A stretch of DNA of 64,000 nt, taken from NCBI RefSeq assembly GCF_947492455.1, contig NZ_CANLNB010000002.1:434001-498000 (forward strand), given 5' to 3'. The position numbers and the translations under genes were made by a program. Source of the DNA: an uncultured Aliiroseovarius sp. (GTDB taxonomy: Bacteria; Pseudomonadota; Alphaproteobacteria; Rhodobacterales; Rhodobacteraceae). Position 1 is the stretch's first letter. Every line of letters begins with the position of its first letter. Positions 51,439 through 60,751 of the stretch are shown piece after piece. The notes under the pieces were generated by a model. That model worked only from the letters and a program-made list of their open reading frames with translations. It made no database searches and was not told the DNA's origin.

Positions 51439-52803
51439 ATGGCTACTGAAGTATTGATGCCCGCCCTGTCCCCCACGATGGAGGAAGGCACGCTGGCAAA
51501 ATGGCTGGTCAAAGAAGGTGACGAAGTCGCATCGGGCGACATCCTTGCCGAGATCGAAACCGACAAAGCGACGATGGAATTCGAAGCTGTTGATGAAGGC
51601 ATCATCGGCAAGATCCTGATCGCAGAAGGCACTGAAGGCGTGAAGGTGAACACCCCCATCGCCGTTCTGATCGAAGAAGGCGAAAGCGCAGACGACGTCG
51701 CGTCGGCCCCTGCCCCGGCAGCGGAAGCCCCTGCTGCTGCTGCGCCGGCAGCCGCCCCGGTTGCTGCGCAACCGATCACCTCGGAAGACCTGTCCGACCC
51801 GGAAATCCCGGAAGGCACCGAAATGCGCTCGACCACGGTGCGCGAAGCCTTGCGCGACGCGATGGCGGAAGAGATGCGCGCCGACGACACCGTCTTCCTG
51901 ATGGGGGAAGAGGTCGCGGAATACCAAGGTGCCTATAAGGTCAGCCAAGGTCTGCTGGACGAATTCGGCGCCAAGCGCGTGATCGACACCCCGATCACCG
52001 AGCACGGCTTTGCCGGTCTGGCAACGGGTGCGGCGTTTGGCGGTCTGAAACCGATTGTCGAGTTCATGACCTTCAACTTCGCCATGCAGGCGATCGACCA
52101 CATCATCAACACCGCCGCCAAGACCCGCTATATGTCGGGCGGTCAGATGTCCTGCCCGATCGTCTTCCGTGGCCCGAACGGTGCCGCTGCCCGCGTGGGT
52201 GCGCAGCACTCGCAGGATTACGCCGCGTGGTACGCGCAGATCCCCGGTCTTTATGTGGCGATGCCGTATTCGGCAACGGATGCAAAAGGCCTGATGAAAA
52301 CCGCGATCCGCGAGCAGAACCCCGTTGTGTTCCTGGAAAACGAGCTGCTCTACGGTCAAAGCTTCGACGTGCCGGTGATGGACGACTACGCCATCCCGTT
52401 CGGCAAGGCGCGCATCTGGCGTGAAGGCTCGGATGTGACCATCGTCAGCTTCGGCATCGGCATGAAATACGCGCTGGAAGCGGCTGATAAGCTGGCGGAA
52501 GAGGGTATCTCGGCCGAAGTGATCGACCTGCGCACCCTGCGCCCGATTGATTACGACACGGTGATCCGCTCGGTCCAGAAAACCAACCGCTGCATCACGG
52601 TGGAAGAAGGCTGGCCGGTCGCATCGATTGGCAACCACATCACCGCGCAGATCATGGAACGCGCGTTCGATTACCTGGACGCGCCGGTGATCAACCTGAC
52701 GGGCAAGGATGTTCCGATGCCCTACGCAGCCAACCTTGAAAAGCTGGCACTTGTGACCACCGCCGAGGTGGTCGAAGCCGCCAAAGCCGTGACCTATCGT
52801 TAA
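51439..52803 (+). CDS. pdhB: Pyruvate dehydrogenase E1 component subunit beta with N-terminal lipoyl domain
   Basis: N-terminal lipoyl domain ([15 protein letters not shown]) plus E1-beta core ([45 protein letters not shown]). Confidence 0.97.
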   Translation: MATEVLMPALSPTMEEGTLAKWLVKEGDEVASGDILAEIETDKATMEFEAVDEGIIGKILIAEGTEGVKVNTPIAVLIEEGESADDVASAPAPAAEAPAAAAPAAAPVAAQPITSEDLSDPEIPEGTEMRSTTVREALRDAMAEEMRADDTVFLMGEEVAEYQGAYKVSQGLLDEFGAKRVIDTPITEHGFAGLATGAAFGGLKPIVEFMTFNFAMQAIDHIINTAAKTRYMSGGQMSCPIVFRGPNGAAARVGAQHSQDYAAWYAQIPGLYVAMPYSATDAKGLMKTAIREQNPVVFLENELLYGQSFDVPVMDDYAIPFGKARIWREGSDVTIVSFGIGMKYALEAADKLAEEGISAEVIDLRTLRPIDYDTVIRSVQKTNRCITVEEGWPVASIGNHITAQIMERAFDYLDAPVINLTGKDVPMPYAANLEKLALVTTAEVVEAAKAVTYR

Positions 52804-52815
52804 GGAGACCGAGAC

Positions 52816-54120
52816 ATGGCAACCGAAATTCTGATGCCCGCCCTGTCCCCCACGATGGAGGAAGGCACGCTGGCAAAATGGCTGGTCAAAGAAGGTGACG
52901 AGGTCGCGTCGGGTGACCTGCTTGCTGAAATCGAAACCGACAAGGCGACGATGGAATTCGAAGCCGTTGATGAAGGTATCATCGGCAAGATCCTTGTGGC
53001 CGAAGGCACCGAAGCGGTGAAAGTGAACACTGCCATTGCTGTGCTTTTGGAAGAAGGTGAAAGCGCGGACGACATCGCCGCAAGCGCACCCGCAGCGCCT
53101 GCTGCTGCCGAGGCTGAGGCCGCCCCTGCGGCGGTGGAAGCGTCGGCACCCGCTGCTGCCGCGCCCGCAGCCCCTGCCCCGCAGGCTGCTGATGGCACAC
53201 GCATTTTCGCGTCCCCATTGGCCCGTCGCATCGCAGCTGACAAGGGTTTGGACCTGACGCAGATCACTGGCTCGGGCCCGAAAGGTCGGATCGTGAAAGC
53301 GGATGTGGAAAATGCGACTGCGGCTCCGAAAGCGGCGCCTGCCGCTGCTGCGGCTCCGGCGGCTGCACCTGCTGCTGCGGCGCCCACCGGCCCCTCGGCC
53401 GATATGGTGGCTGCCATGTATCAGGACCGCGAGTACGAGGAAATCAGCCTCGACGGGATGCGCAAGACCATTGCCGCCCGCCTGTCGGAAGCCAAGCAGA
53501 CCATCCCACATTTCTATCTGCGTCGCGACATCAAGCTGGATGCGCTGCTGGCCTTCCGTAGCCAGTTGAACAAACAGCTGGAAGCGCGCGGTGTGAAACT
53601 GTCGGTCAACGACTTCATCATCAAAGCGGTCGCCAACGCGCTCCAGGCCGTGCCGGAAGCCAACGCCGTTTGGGCAGGCGACCGTGTGCTGCAGATGAAG
53701 GCCTCGGACGTGGCAGTTGCCGTTGCGATCGAAGGCGGTCTGTTCACGCCGGTCCTGCAAGATGCGGATCAGAAGTCGCTGTCCAGCCTTTCGACCCAGA
53801 TGAAAGATCTGGCGTCGCGCGCCCGTGAGCGCAAGCTGGCCCCGACCGAGTATCAGGGCGGCAGCTTCGCAATCTCGAACCTGGGTATGTTTGGCATCGA
53901 TAATTTCGACGCCATCGTGAACCCGCCGCATGCGGGCATTCTGGCCGTCGGCGCGGGCGTGAAGAAACCCATTGTGGGCGCAGATGGTGAACTGACCGTC
54001 GCGACGGTGATGAGCGTCACCATGTCGGTCGATCACCGCGTGATTGACGGGGCCGTTGGGGCGAACCTGCTGCAAGCCATCGTCGACAATCTGGAAAACC
54101 CGATGTCGATGCTGGCATAA
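52816..54120 (+). CDS. pdhC: Pyruvate dehydrogenase E2, dihydrolipoamide acetyltransferase
   Basis: Lipoyl domain, Ala/Pro linker, peripheral-subunit-binding domain ([35 protein letters not shown]), catalytic [13 protein letters not shown]. Confidence 0.97.
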   Translation: MATEILMPALSPTMEEGTLAKWLVKEGDEVASGDLLAEIETDKATMEFEAVDEGIIGKILVAEGTEAVKVNTAIAVLLEEGESADDIAASAPAAPAAAEAEAAPAAVEASAPAAAAPAAPAPQAADGTRIFASPLARRIAADKGLDLTQITGSGPKGRIVKADVENATAAPKAAPAAAAAPAAAPAAAAPTGPSADMVAAMYQDREYEEISLDGMRKTIAARLSEAKQTIPHFYLRRDIKLDALLAFRSQLNKQLEARGVKLSVNDFIIKAVANALQAVPEANAVWAGDRVLQMKASDVAVAVAIEGGLFTPVLQDADQKSLSSLSTQMKDLASRARERKLAPTEYQGGSFAISNLGMFGIDNFDAIVNPPHAGILAVGAGVKKPIVGADGELTVATVMSVTMSVDHRVIDGAVGANLLQAIVDNLENPMSMLA

Positions 54121-54146
54121 GCATTCGCAATCGCGAATTTATTGAC

Positions 54147-54180
54147 ATGGCTCAAGGCGGGACAGCTCGCCTTGGGCCAT
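54147..54180. promoter_or_regulatory. Strong stem-loop between pdhC and the AhpD-like gene
   Basis: ATGGCTCAAGGCG-(8 nt)-CGCCTTGGGCCAT, 13-bp stem with one G-U-compatible mismatch. Confidence 0.65.
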
Positions 54181-54215
54181 TTGCTTTTCCGAACAGTCAA
54201 TTTCGGAGAGACTTC

Positions 54216-54551
54216 ATGGACTTCAAAGCCCTGCTGGACGACACCACCAAGAACACAAAATCCTTTGCAGCCGCGCACGCAGACGGTGCCAATGGCTTCC
54301 GCACCATGCACAAGGCCGCGTTGGTAGACGGTGCGCTGTCGGTCAAAGACAAAGAGCTGCAGTGCATTGCCATCGGCATCGCCAAACAGTGCAACGACTG
54401 CATCGGCTTCCACGTCCGTGCGGCCATCAAAGCAGGTGTGACCCGCGAAGAAATGGCCGAGACCGTGGCTGTTGCGATCCTGATGGGCGGTGGCCCCGGC
54501 TATATGTATGGCGCACGCGCCATGGAAGCCTTCGACCAGCTGTCGGCCTAA
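54216..54551 (+). CDS. AhpD-like / carboxymuconolactone decarboxylase family protein
   Basis: MDFKALLDDTTKNTKSFAAAHADGANGFRTMHKAALVDGALSVKDKELQCIAIGIAKQCNDCIGFHVRAAIKAGVTREEM; E-x11-C-x2-C-x3-H. Confidence 0.9.
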   Translation: MDFKALLDDTTKNTKSFAAAHADGANGFRTMHKAALVDGALSVKDKELQCIAIGIAKQCNDCIGFHVRAAIKAGVTREEMAETVAVAILMGGGPGYMYGARAMEAFDQLSA

Positions 54552-54565
54552 TCCCCCAGACACAC

Positions 54566-54597
54566 AAAAGGGCGGCGCAGATGCGTCGCCCTTTTTG
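54566..54597 (+). terminator. Terminator after the AhpD-like gene
   Basis: AAAAGGGCGGCGCAGATGCGTCGCCCTTTTT. Confidence 0.8.
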
Positions 54598-54682
54598 TCT
54601 TTTGACCGTCTGTGCGGTCTTTCTTTTCTGCCTCTGAGTGCTGTGCTGATTGGACCCGTGGTTCAGGTCGTCTTCACAACGA

Positions 54683-54751
54683 TTAACCGGCCACTGCTAC
54701 CAAAAACACTGCAGAAAACGCCACCACGGTGGCAAGCCAGATTTGCTTCAT
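54683..54751 (-). CDS. Candidate 22-aa hydrophobic small membrane peptide
   Basis: ATG AAG CAA ATC TGG CTT GCC ACC GTG GTG GCG TTT TCT GCA GTG TTT TTG GTA GCA GTG GCC GGT TAA = MKQIWLATVVAFSAVFLVAVAG*; GGGAGA Shine-Dalgarno-like sequence upstream. Not in the supplied ORF list. Confidence 0.4.
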   Translation of the reverse strand: MKQIWLATVVAFSAVFLVAVAG

Positions 54752-54873
54752 CTTCGGGGTCTCCCAGGTTATCACTGGGCTTCTTTAGATGAAACTTCTG
54801 AAGCTTTACATTGATTTAGCGCAAATTTGCGGAAATCCGCCGATCGCCTGCACGGCAACCGGCGCAGATCTAC

Positions 54874-55677
54874 TTATTGGATAAGTGTCTGGTCCATTTC
54901 GACCGACGGGCAGTCACATCCAGCCTCGCCCACGATCTTGGCGGGCACGCCTGCCACGGTGACGTTGCAGGGAATTTCTTCCAACACGACCGAGCCCGCC
55001 GCGATGCGCGAGCAATCCCCGACCTTGATGTTGCCCAGAACCTTGGCGCCGGCCCCGATCAGCACGCCGTCGCCGATTTTGGGGTGGCGATCCTCGTCTT
55101 CCTTGCCGGTCCCGCCCAGCGTGACCGAGTGCAGCATCGAGACATTGTCGCCCACCACAGCGGTTTCACCGATCACGATGGAGTGCGCGTGGTCGATCAT
55201 GATGCCACGGCCAATCCGCGCGCCGGGGTGGATGTCGATGCCATAGACCTCGGAGCAGCGCATCTGGATGAAATAGGACAGATCCTTGCGCCCTTCCTTC
55301 CACAGGTAATGCGCCAGACGATAGGCCTGCATCGCCTGGAAGCCCTTGAAGTACAGGACCGGCTGCAACATGCGGTGGCAGGCCGGGTCGCGATCCAGAA
55401 CGGCCGTGATGTCGGCGCGCGCCGCCTCGGCCAGTTCGGCGCAGCTGTCATAGGCTTCGTCCGCAATTTCACGCAGCAGCACCATGCTCATCTCGTTCGA
55501 GCTAAGCTTGGCGGCAAAGCGATAGGACAGCGCCTTTTCCAGCGTTTTGTGATGCAGCACACAGGCACCAATCAGACCGCCCAGAAGCGGTTCTTCGGCG
55601 ATAGCTTGCTTGGCTTCGTCGGTGATCCGATCCCAAACCGGATCAATCCGGGTAAGGATTGCGCGTTTCTCGGCCAT
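54874..55677 (-). CDS. cysE: Serine O-acetyltransferase
   Basis: 267 aa; GIDIHPGARIGRGIMIDHAHSIVIGETAVVGDNVSMLHSVTLGGTGKEDEDRHPKIGDGVLIGAGAKVLGNI. Confidence 0.96.
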   Translation of the reverse strand: MAEKRAILTRIDPVWDRITDEAKQAIAEEPLLGGLIGACVLHHKTLEKALSYRFAAKLSSNEMSMVLLREIADEAYDSCAELAEAARADITAVLDRDPACHRMLQPVLYFKGFQAMQAYRLAHYLWKEGRKDLSYFIQMRCSEVYGIDIHPGARIGRGIMIDHAHSIVIGETAVVGDNVSMLHSVTLGGTGKEDEDRHPKIGDGVLIGAGAKVLGNIKVGDCSRIAAGSVVLEEIPCNVTVAGVPAKIVGEAGCDCPSVEMDQTLIQ

Positions 55678-55761
55678 GATGTCTCCTGCGTTGCACGCTT
55701 AGGATACACCAGATAGGCTTGAATTTCAAAAAAGCAAAGCCGGAAAGCGCCTGAAATAATC

Positions 55762-56100
55762 GTGACCCCAGATGACCTTGCCAAATTCAAAGCACGATTG
55801 CTGTCCGAGTTGGACGAGCTGGACCGTGATGATGCGCGTGGGGCTGAGGGACAGAAGGTGGTGACGCTGGATCAACAGGCGGTCGGGCGGTTGTCGCGGA
55901 TGGATGCGCTGCAAAATCAGGCGATGGCTAAAGCCACACAGACCCGCCGCACTGCCCAGCGCCACAGGATCATTGCGGCCTTGGCTCGGATTGACGACGA
56001 CGAGTTCGGGTATTGCGAGGATTGCGGAGAAGAGATCGCGAAGGGGCGGTTGGATCTGGACCCCACCGCCCCGAAATGTGTTAGCTGCGCCGCCGGGTAA
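55762..56100 (+). CDS. TraR/DksA family C4-type zinc-finger protein
   Basis: 112 aa; RIDDDEFGYCEDCGEEIAKGRLDLDPTAPKCVSCA. Confidence 0.9.
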   Translation: MTPDDLAKFKARLLSELDELDRDDARGAEGQKVVTLDQQAVGRLSRMDALQNQAMAKATQTRRTAQRHRIIAALARIDDDEFGYCEDCGEEIAKGRLDLDPTAPKCVSCAAG

Positions 56101-56383
56101 GGCGCTTATGGCGCGCTTTCAGGGCCGCATAGACCGTCAGAAGGCAGTCCAGAAACTCGGGATCATCGTGGAAGGGTTCGGCCTGTCGCGGCAGAGACAT
56201 GGCGACCGATCCCAAACTGCCATTTCCCCAGCGCGGATGCACCCGGCCCAGCGCCCGACGATATCGATCCGCAGCATCGGCACGTTGAAGCATCGCAAGC
56301 ATTGCACCGGGCCGCCTACGCGGCCCAAGCGCCAGAAGCGCACAGGCCGCGGCCATTGCATCACCGGGCAGTACCGGCCGCAT
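56081..56383 (-). CDS. Conserved hypothetical protein at the 3' end of the GTA cluster
   Basis: 100 aa, start directly follows the stop of the large GTA gene; overlaps the convergent DksA-like gene by 20 bp. Confidence 0.65.
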   Translation of the reverse strand: MRPVLPGDAMAAACALLALGPRRRPGAMLAMLQRADAADRYRRALGRVHPRWGNGSLGSVAMSLPRQAEPFHDDPEFLDCLLTVYAALKARHKRLTRRRS

Positions 56384-59300
56384 TTAGAGCGTCACCTGCA
56401 ACTGCGCATATGGCCCCGGCCCAAACCGCTCGGATATCTGTGCCACGTCGAGCGTATAGGTGCTGGGCGCCATATCGGCACTGCGCTGCGCGGCGTCATA
56501 GGACCAACTTGGGCCGGTGACGTCCACCTCTCGCAGAACGGTGGCTCCGTCTCGTATCCGCAGACGATAACGTTCATCAACTTCGCCCAGCGGCACCTCG
56601 GTCTCGCCCCACGGATCCCCGTCAATCCGTGTGCGGCGGATCCAGCCGAACTGGTGATCCCCGCCCTCATCTCGCGCGGTCAGATGCACGGGCCGATAGG
56701 GGCGCAGGCCAATGCCGTTGAAGCCCTGCACGATGTGCACATAGCTATCATCCGTATAGGCTTTGCGTACCGGGCCAATGCGATAGTGGCGGTTCAATCC
56801 AAGCGCCGACGACGCCAACGGAACTTGAGTCTGCTTACCATCAAGAATGACCACGTAGCTGCCAATGGGCCACGAGGACGCCATGGTTGCATCCGTTCCC
56901 TGCTGCCCGCGCAAACGCAGGCCAAGGTCATAGGTCTGCTCGCCCACAAGGTCTGCCGTCGCGAACTGCAGGATCTCCCAGTTCTCTGGTGTTCCATCCC
57001 CAATCGCCAGCACATTCGCCCCATTCAGCAGATCATCCGTGGACACCGAGAACAGCGTGTCGGACGAGGAGAGTTTCACGCGCAAAGCAGGTCCGCGGTC
57101 CAGCATACCCGTAGGCGCGGCAAGCAGTTCGGTTTCGGTGACCCCGATGATCGACCGTGCCGTCACGCTGTCAATCCGTAGATAGCCATTGTCGCTGGCC
57201 GAGCGGTAGACCGCAATGTTACCCGGCCACGGCTCGGCCGTAACGGCGATATGCGGTGCATGGGGCACTTCTTCGCCCGTCAGCAGGGGCAAATCCATGA
57301 AGATCGGAAAAACCGGCCCGGCAGGAATATAAGGTTTCACCGCAGAAGCGGGTTCGACGTTATCCGACGGCAGAAACAAGCCCGGCTCGACCCGTACAGC
57401 GCGGATGTTCTGCACACCTGCGTGCTCGACATGGTCCACACGGAAATGCTCGGTCCCGGCGTCGGTTTCCAGTTTCAGCACATCCCCTGCCCCTTTGGAC
57501 AGTTCCGACGGCGGCAGCGCAAAGCTGGCGCTATCCCGCGCCACGCGAGCCTCGGAGAGCCAGCGTTCGGTGATGGCACGCGCCTCGGCGCGGGTCAGGA
57601 TCAGCGGGATCTCCGAGGTCGAGACCGTATAGCTGGTTTCATCCGGGAAGATCGCCTCGACCGCACGGATGTCATAGTCCCCACCGCTTTCAATATAGTT
57701 CAAACGGACACGTCCGGCGATCTCAGCCTCGGGCGCACGGATGCGTTCAAGGGTGGTGTCGCGTTCAGGTGACAGCGCTATCTTCTCGGGGTCCAAGATG
57801 TGGTCAGGCCGCCCTGTACGTGATGCAAAGATCAGAACCCCTTCGCGTTCCGAAACTTCAAACCCATAGGCCAGCATGAGCGGCTGGAGCGCTGCCCGCG
57901 CCCCACTGATCTGGTCCACCACATAGCCACGCACCAAACCATAAAGCTTGGACACATCATAGCGCGTCACTCCAGAACGCTCGCAGATTTCGCTCACCAC
58001 CGAGGCCAACGACCGCGACGACGCACGTCCGTTCAGCCAATGCCCGCGTTCATAGTTCGCCCCATCGCTCCACAGCCCCTTCCGATTGGGGAAATGCGGG
58101 AACGGCCTTGTGTCCCATGCCCAGACATGGGCGCGGCTCATATCCAGCATCTGAACGCCGGTGGCACTGTGATGCGGATTGTTGGCCCCGTCGCCCCAGT
58201 ACTCGTAAATGGCACGCAAGTATTGCGCTTGCATCAGATCATCCCTGCGACCATTCGAATAGCGCGGCAGCGAACTTTCCGAGCTTTTGGGGTCCAGAAA
58301 CTTATTGGGCTGGTTGGTGCCCTTGTCGATTGCGGCACATCCGATTTCCGTAAACCAGAACGGCTTCGATCCGGGCAGCCAATCGGTCGGGATCGGATCG
58401 CGCACGCCGTCGACGCGGTTGTGGTGCGACTTCTCCCACCAACTGCGCAGATCTTTATAGCGATAGACCCAGTCCTCGCCATGTGCGCCATCTGTGATCG
58501 GGGTGCGGATCTGTAAATCGCGCGCCTCGGGGGTTTTATAGTACCAATCAAACCCCTCGCCGCCTTCGATGTTGGCCTTGAGATAGTCGAGGTTATAGAT
58601 CGCCTCATAGGCCGCATCCACATGGTCCAATCCATCACGCCAATCGGACAGGGGCATGTAATTGTCGATGCCGATAAAATCGATCTCGTCATGGCTCCAC
58701 AGCGGGTCGAGGTGGAAGAACACGTCCCCCGTCCCGTCCTGCGGCTGATAGCCGAAATACTCCGACCAATCGGCGGCGTAAGAGATCTTGGTCTCGGCCC
58801 CAAGAATCCCGCGCACATCTTCCGCCAACTGGATCAGCTGTTCGACCACCGGGAAGCTGTTCCCCGGCCCACGGATCTGGGTCAGGCTGCGCAGCTCTGA
58901 CCCGATCAGGAAGGCATCCACGCCCCCGGCAGAGGCACAGAGATGCGCATAGTGCAGAATGAAGCGGCGATACGAGAACTCAACCGGGCCGGTATAGTCC
59001 ACCCCATCGTCTGTCACGGTGAAATCGCCAGGCTGCGCGGTGCCAAAGAACGCATTCACCTGCGACACGGCCCCCGTCGTCCCATCAGGCGATCCGGGAT
59101 GATGCGGAGCAAGCACGGTGGTAATCCGGCCACGCCACGGCAAAGCGGGCTGCCCGATCTGAGCCGACCAAGGATCAAACAGCGTGTTGCCCTCCATCTG
59201 CTCCATCAGAATGAACGGATAGAAGGTGGTTTTGTGATCATTCTGCGACGCATGGGCGATGGCTTCTTTCACCGCCTGATCCGAGGGCGTCCCGCCATAA

Positions 59301-60304
59301 ACCGGGCGGTCGTCTTCGTCACGTGGCACCAGCCCAGCCTGAGCACGTGCGACACCACTGACGGTCCACGGCATGGGCTTGCCATCCATGTCTTGTTGCT
59401 CGACCCGCGGCTGGATCTGACACGATCCACAGCGCAGGTCATTGCCAAACCACGACACGACCAAAGCCGAGTTCTTACAGTTGGGCAGTTCATCCCGCAG
59501 CTGCTGAAACGACGTGACAAAATCCGTCTTGCCCGAGGGACTGTTTTGGTTCGATCCGCCACTGACGCCCGGACCTGCGTCGTAATGCACCTTGGTGGTC
59601 GCCATTGCGTATTCACCCGTCCCCGGGATCAATGCCACGGCCTGCGTGCCGCGCGCGACCTCTTTGTCCTGACCGGGCTGTTCAGGGCGGAAGACCTCGA
59701 AACTGAACTGCGGCACGCGGTTACCAAAGGGCGTGACGTCTAGATCCTCGATCACCACATAAGCAATCCCGCGATAGGCCGGTGCCTTCCCCGCACCCTT
59801 GACGGCTTCGATCTTGGGATCGGGCAACTGGTCCTCGGTGCCTTTGTAGACACGGATGGTCAGGTCGCTTTTCTCGATTTCGTTGCCATCAGCCCAGATC
59901 CGGCCAACACGCGTGATTTCACCCTCGCACAGCGCGACGGCCAAGCTGATTGAATAGCTATAGGTCGTGACTTCAGGCTCTGGCGGTTTGACCAGCCCCT
60001 TGCCCCCCCCGGTTGTGGTGGTGTTTTCCTTGAAACGGGTGGACCAGATCACCTGCCCGCCCAAACGCGCCCGCCCATAGATCATCGGAATCGGGGTCCC
60101 TTCGGACGCGCCGCTCATACGCAGCCGGTCCACGCGCCCCGTTTCGATCGGGTCAGAGCCAGCGCCCAAAATACGGTTGTCGATGGTTTGACCAATCGTG
60201 GCCCCAATGGCCTTGCCGATGACCACCGAAGACAGCCCCAGAACACCGCCACCAATCGAGGCACCAGCCGCAGCACCCACGGCAGAAAGAAGTATCGTCG
60301 CCAT
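56384..60304 (-). CDS. GTA baseplate/host-specificity multidomain protein (RcGTA gp15, megatron-like)
   Basis: 1306 aa; glycoside-hydrolase/TIM-like region plus phage tail domains (GASEGTPIPMIYGRARLGGQVIWSTRFKE, YSYSISLAVALCEGEI). Confidence 0.9.
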   Translation of the reverse strand: MATILLSAVGAAAGASIGGGVLGLSSVVIGKAIGATIGQTIDNRILGAGSDPIETGRVDRLRMSGASEGTPIPMIYGRARLGGQVIWSTRFKENTTTTGGGKGLVKPPEPEVTTYSYSISLAVALCEGEITRVGRIWADGNEIEKSDLTIRVYKGTEDQLPDPKIEAVKGAGKAPAYRGIAYVVIEDLDVTPFGNRVPQFSFEVFRPEQPGQDKEVARGTQAVALIPGTGEYAMATTKVHYDAGPGVSGGSNQNSPSGKTDFVTSFQQLRDELPNCKNSALVVSWFGNDLRCGSCQIQPRVEQQDMDGKPMPWTVSGVARAQAGLVPRDEDDRPVYGGTPSDQAVKEAIAHASQNDHKTTFYPFILMEQMEGNTLFDPWSAQIGQPALPWRGRITTVLAPHHPGSPDGTTGAVSQVNAFFGTAQPGDFTVTDDGVDYTGPVEFSYRRFILHYAHLCASAGGVDAFLIGSELRSLTQIRGPGNSFPVVEQLIQLAEDVRGILGAETKISYAADWSEYFGYQPQDGTGDVFFHLDPLWSHDEIDFIGIDNYMPLSDWRDGLDHVDAAYEAIYNLDYLKANIEGGEGFDWYYKTPEARDLQIRTPITDGAHGEDWVYRYKDLRSWWEKSHHNRVDGVRDPIPTDWLPGSKPFWFTEIGCAAIDKGTNQPNKFLDPKSSESSLPRYSNGRRDDLMQAQYLRAIYEYWGDGANNPHHSATGVQMLDMSRAHVWAWDTRPFPHFPNRKGLWSDGANYERGHWLNGRASSRSLASVVSEICERSGVTRYDVSKLYGLVRGYVVDQISGARAALQPLMLAYGFEVSEREGVLIFASRTGRPDHILDPEKIALSPERDTTLERIRAPEAEIAGRVRLNYIESGGDYDIRAVEAIFPDETSYTVSTSEIPLILTRAEARAITERWLSEARVARDSASFALPPSELSKGAGDVLKLETDAGTEHFRVDHVEHAGVQNIRAVRVEPGLFLPSDNVEPASAVKPYIPAGPVFPIFMDLPLLTGEEVPHAPHIAVTAEPWPGNIAVYRSASDNGYLRIDSVTARSIIGVTETELLAAPTGMLDRGPALRVKLSSSDTLFSVSTDDLLNGANVLAIGDGTPENWEILQFATADLVGEQTYDLGLRLRGQQGTDATMASSWPIGSYVVILDGKQTQVPLASSALGLNRHYRIGPVRKAYTDDSYVHIVQGFNGIGLRPYRPVHLTARDEGGDHQFGWIRRTRIDGDPWGETEVPLGEVDERYRLRIRDGATVLREVDVTGPSWSYDAAQRSADMAPSTYTLDVAQISERFGPGPYAQLQVTL

Positions 60305-60750
60305 CAGCTTGTCCTTTCAGGAAATTCGAAACACGCCACAATGCGGCGCGCCCAAGGGGTCGAAAGCGGGCTTTCGACGACACCATGCCCGCTATAGGCA
60401 TGGATAAACGACGGGGCCGGCCCGATGCGGCTGACAAAGCCAAGATGCTTGGCCACCGCGTCCGAGCGCATGCGGAACAGCAGGATGTCGCCCGGTTGTC
60501 GATCTTCGGGGGGTTTGGACACCAGATGAGATTGTGCCGCCTGCCACAAGGTCTCTTGCCCATCAGTCTCGGACCAGTCGGCGGTATAGGGCGGCACCTC
60601 GACCGGTTCCTGCCCCAATACGGCCCGCCAAACCCCGCGCACCAACCCAAGACAGTCGCACCCTGCCCCCTTTTGCGAGGCTTGATGCACATAGGGCGTC
60701 CCCAGCCATTCCTGCAGCTCCCGCTGAATCTCTGCCTGTCTCTGTCCCAT
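60304..60750 (-). CDS. GTA NlpC/P60-type peptidase (RcGTA gp14-like)
   Basis: Likely start MGQRQAEIQRELQEWLGTPYVHQASQKGAGCDCLGLVRGVWRAVLG; catalytic Cys context. Confidence 0.9.
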   Translation of the reverse strand: MGQRQAEIQRELQEWLGTPYVHQASQKGAGCDCLGLVRGVWRAVLGQEPVEVPPYTADWSETDGQETLWQAAQSHLVSKPPEDRQPGDILLFRMRSDAVAKHLGFVSRIGPAPSFIHAYSGHGVVESPLSTPWARRIVACFEFPERTS

Positions 60751-60751
60751 T

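Noticed and set aside
53036-53569. Short Leu/Arg/Pro-rich ORFs within pdhC
   Set aside because: Out-of-frame reading of the Ala/Pro-rich E2 linker.
50452-54075. 1207-aa minus-strand ORF antisense to pdhABC
   Set aside because: All three pdh genes are in the same frame and the antisense ORF is exactly phase-aligned; it stays open because sense codons TTA, CTA and TCA (antisense stops) are absent in this highly biased operon and in-phase spacer triplets happen to lack them. Translation is low-complexity His/Arg/Gly-rich with no recognisable domain.
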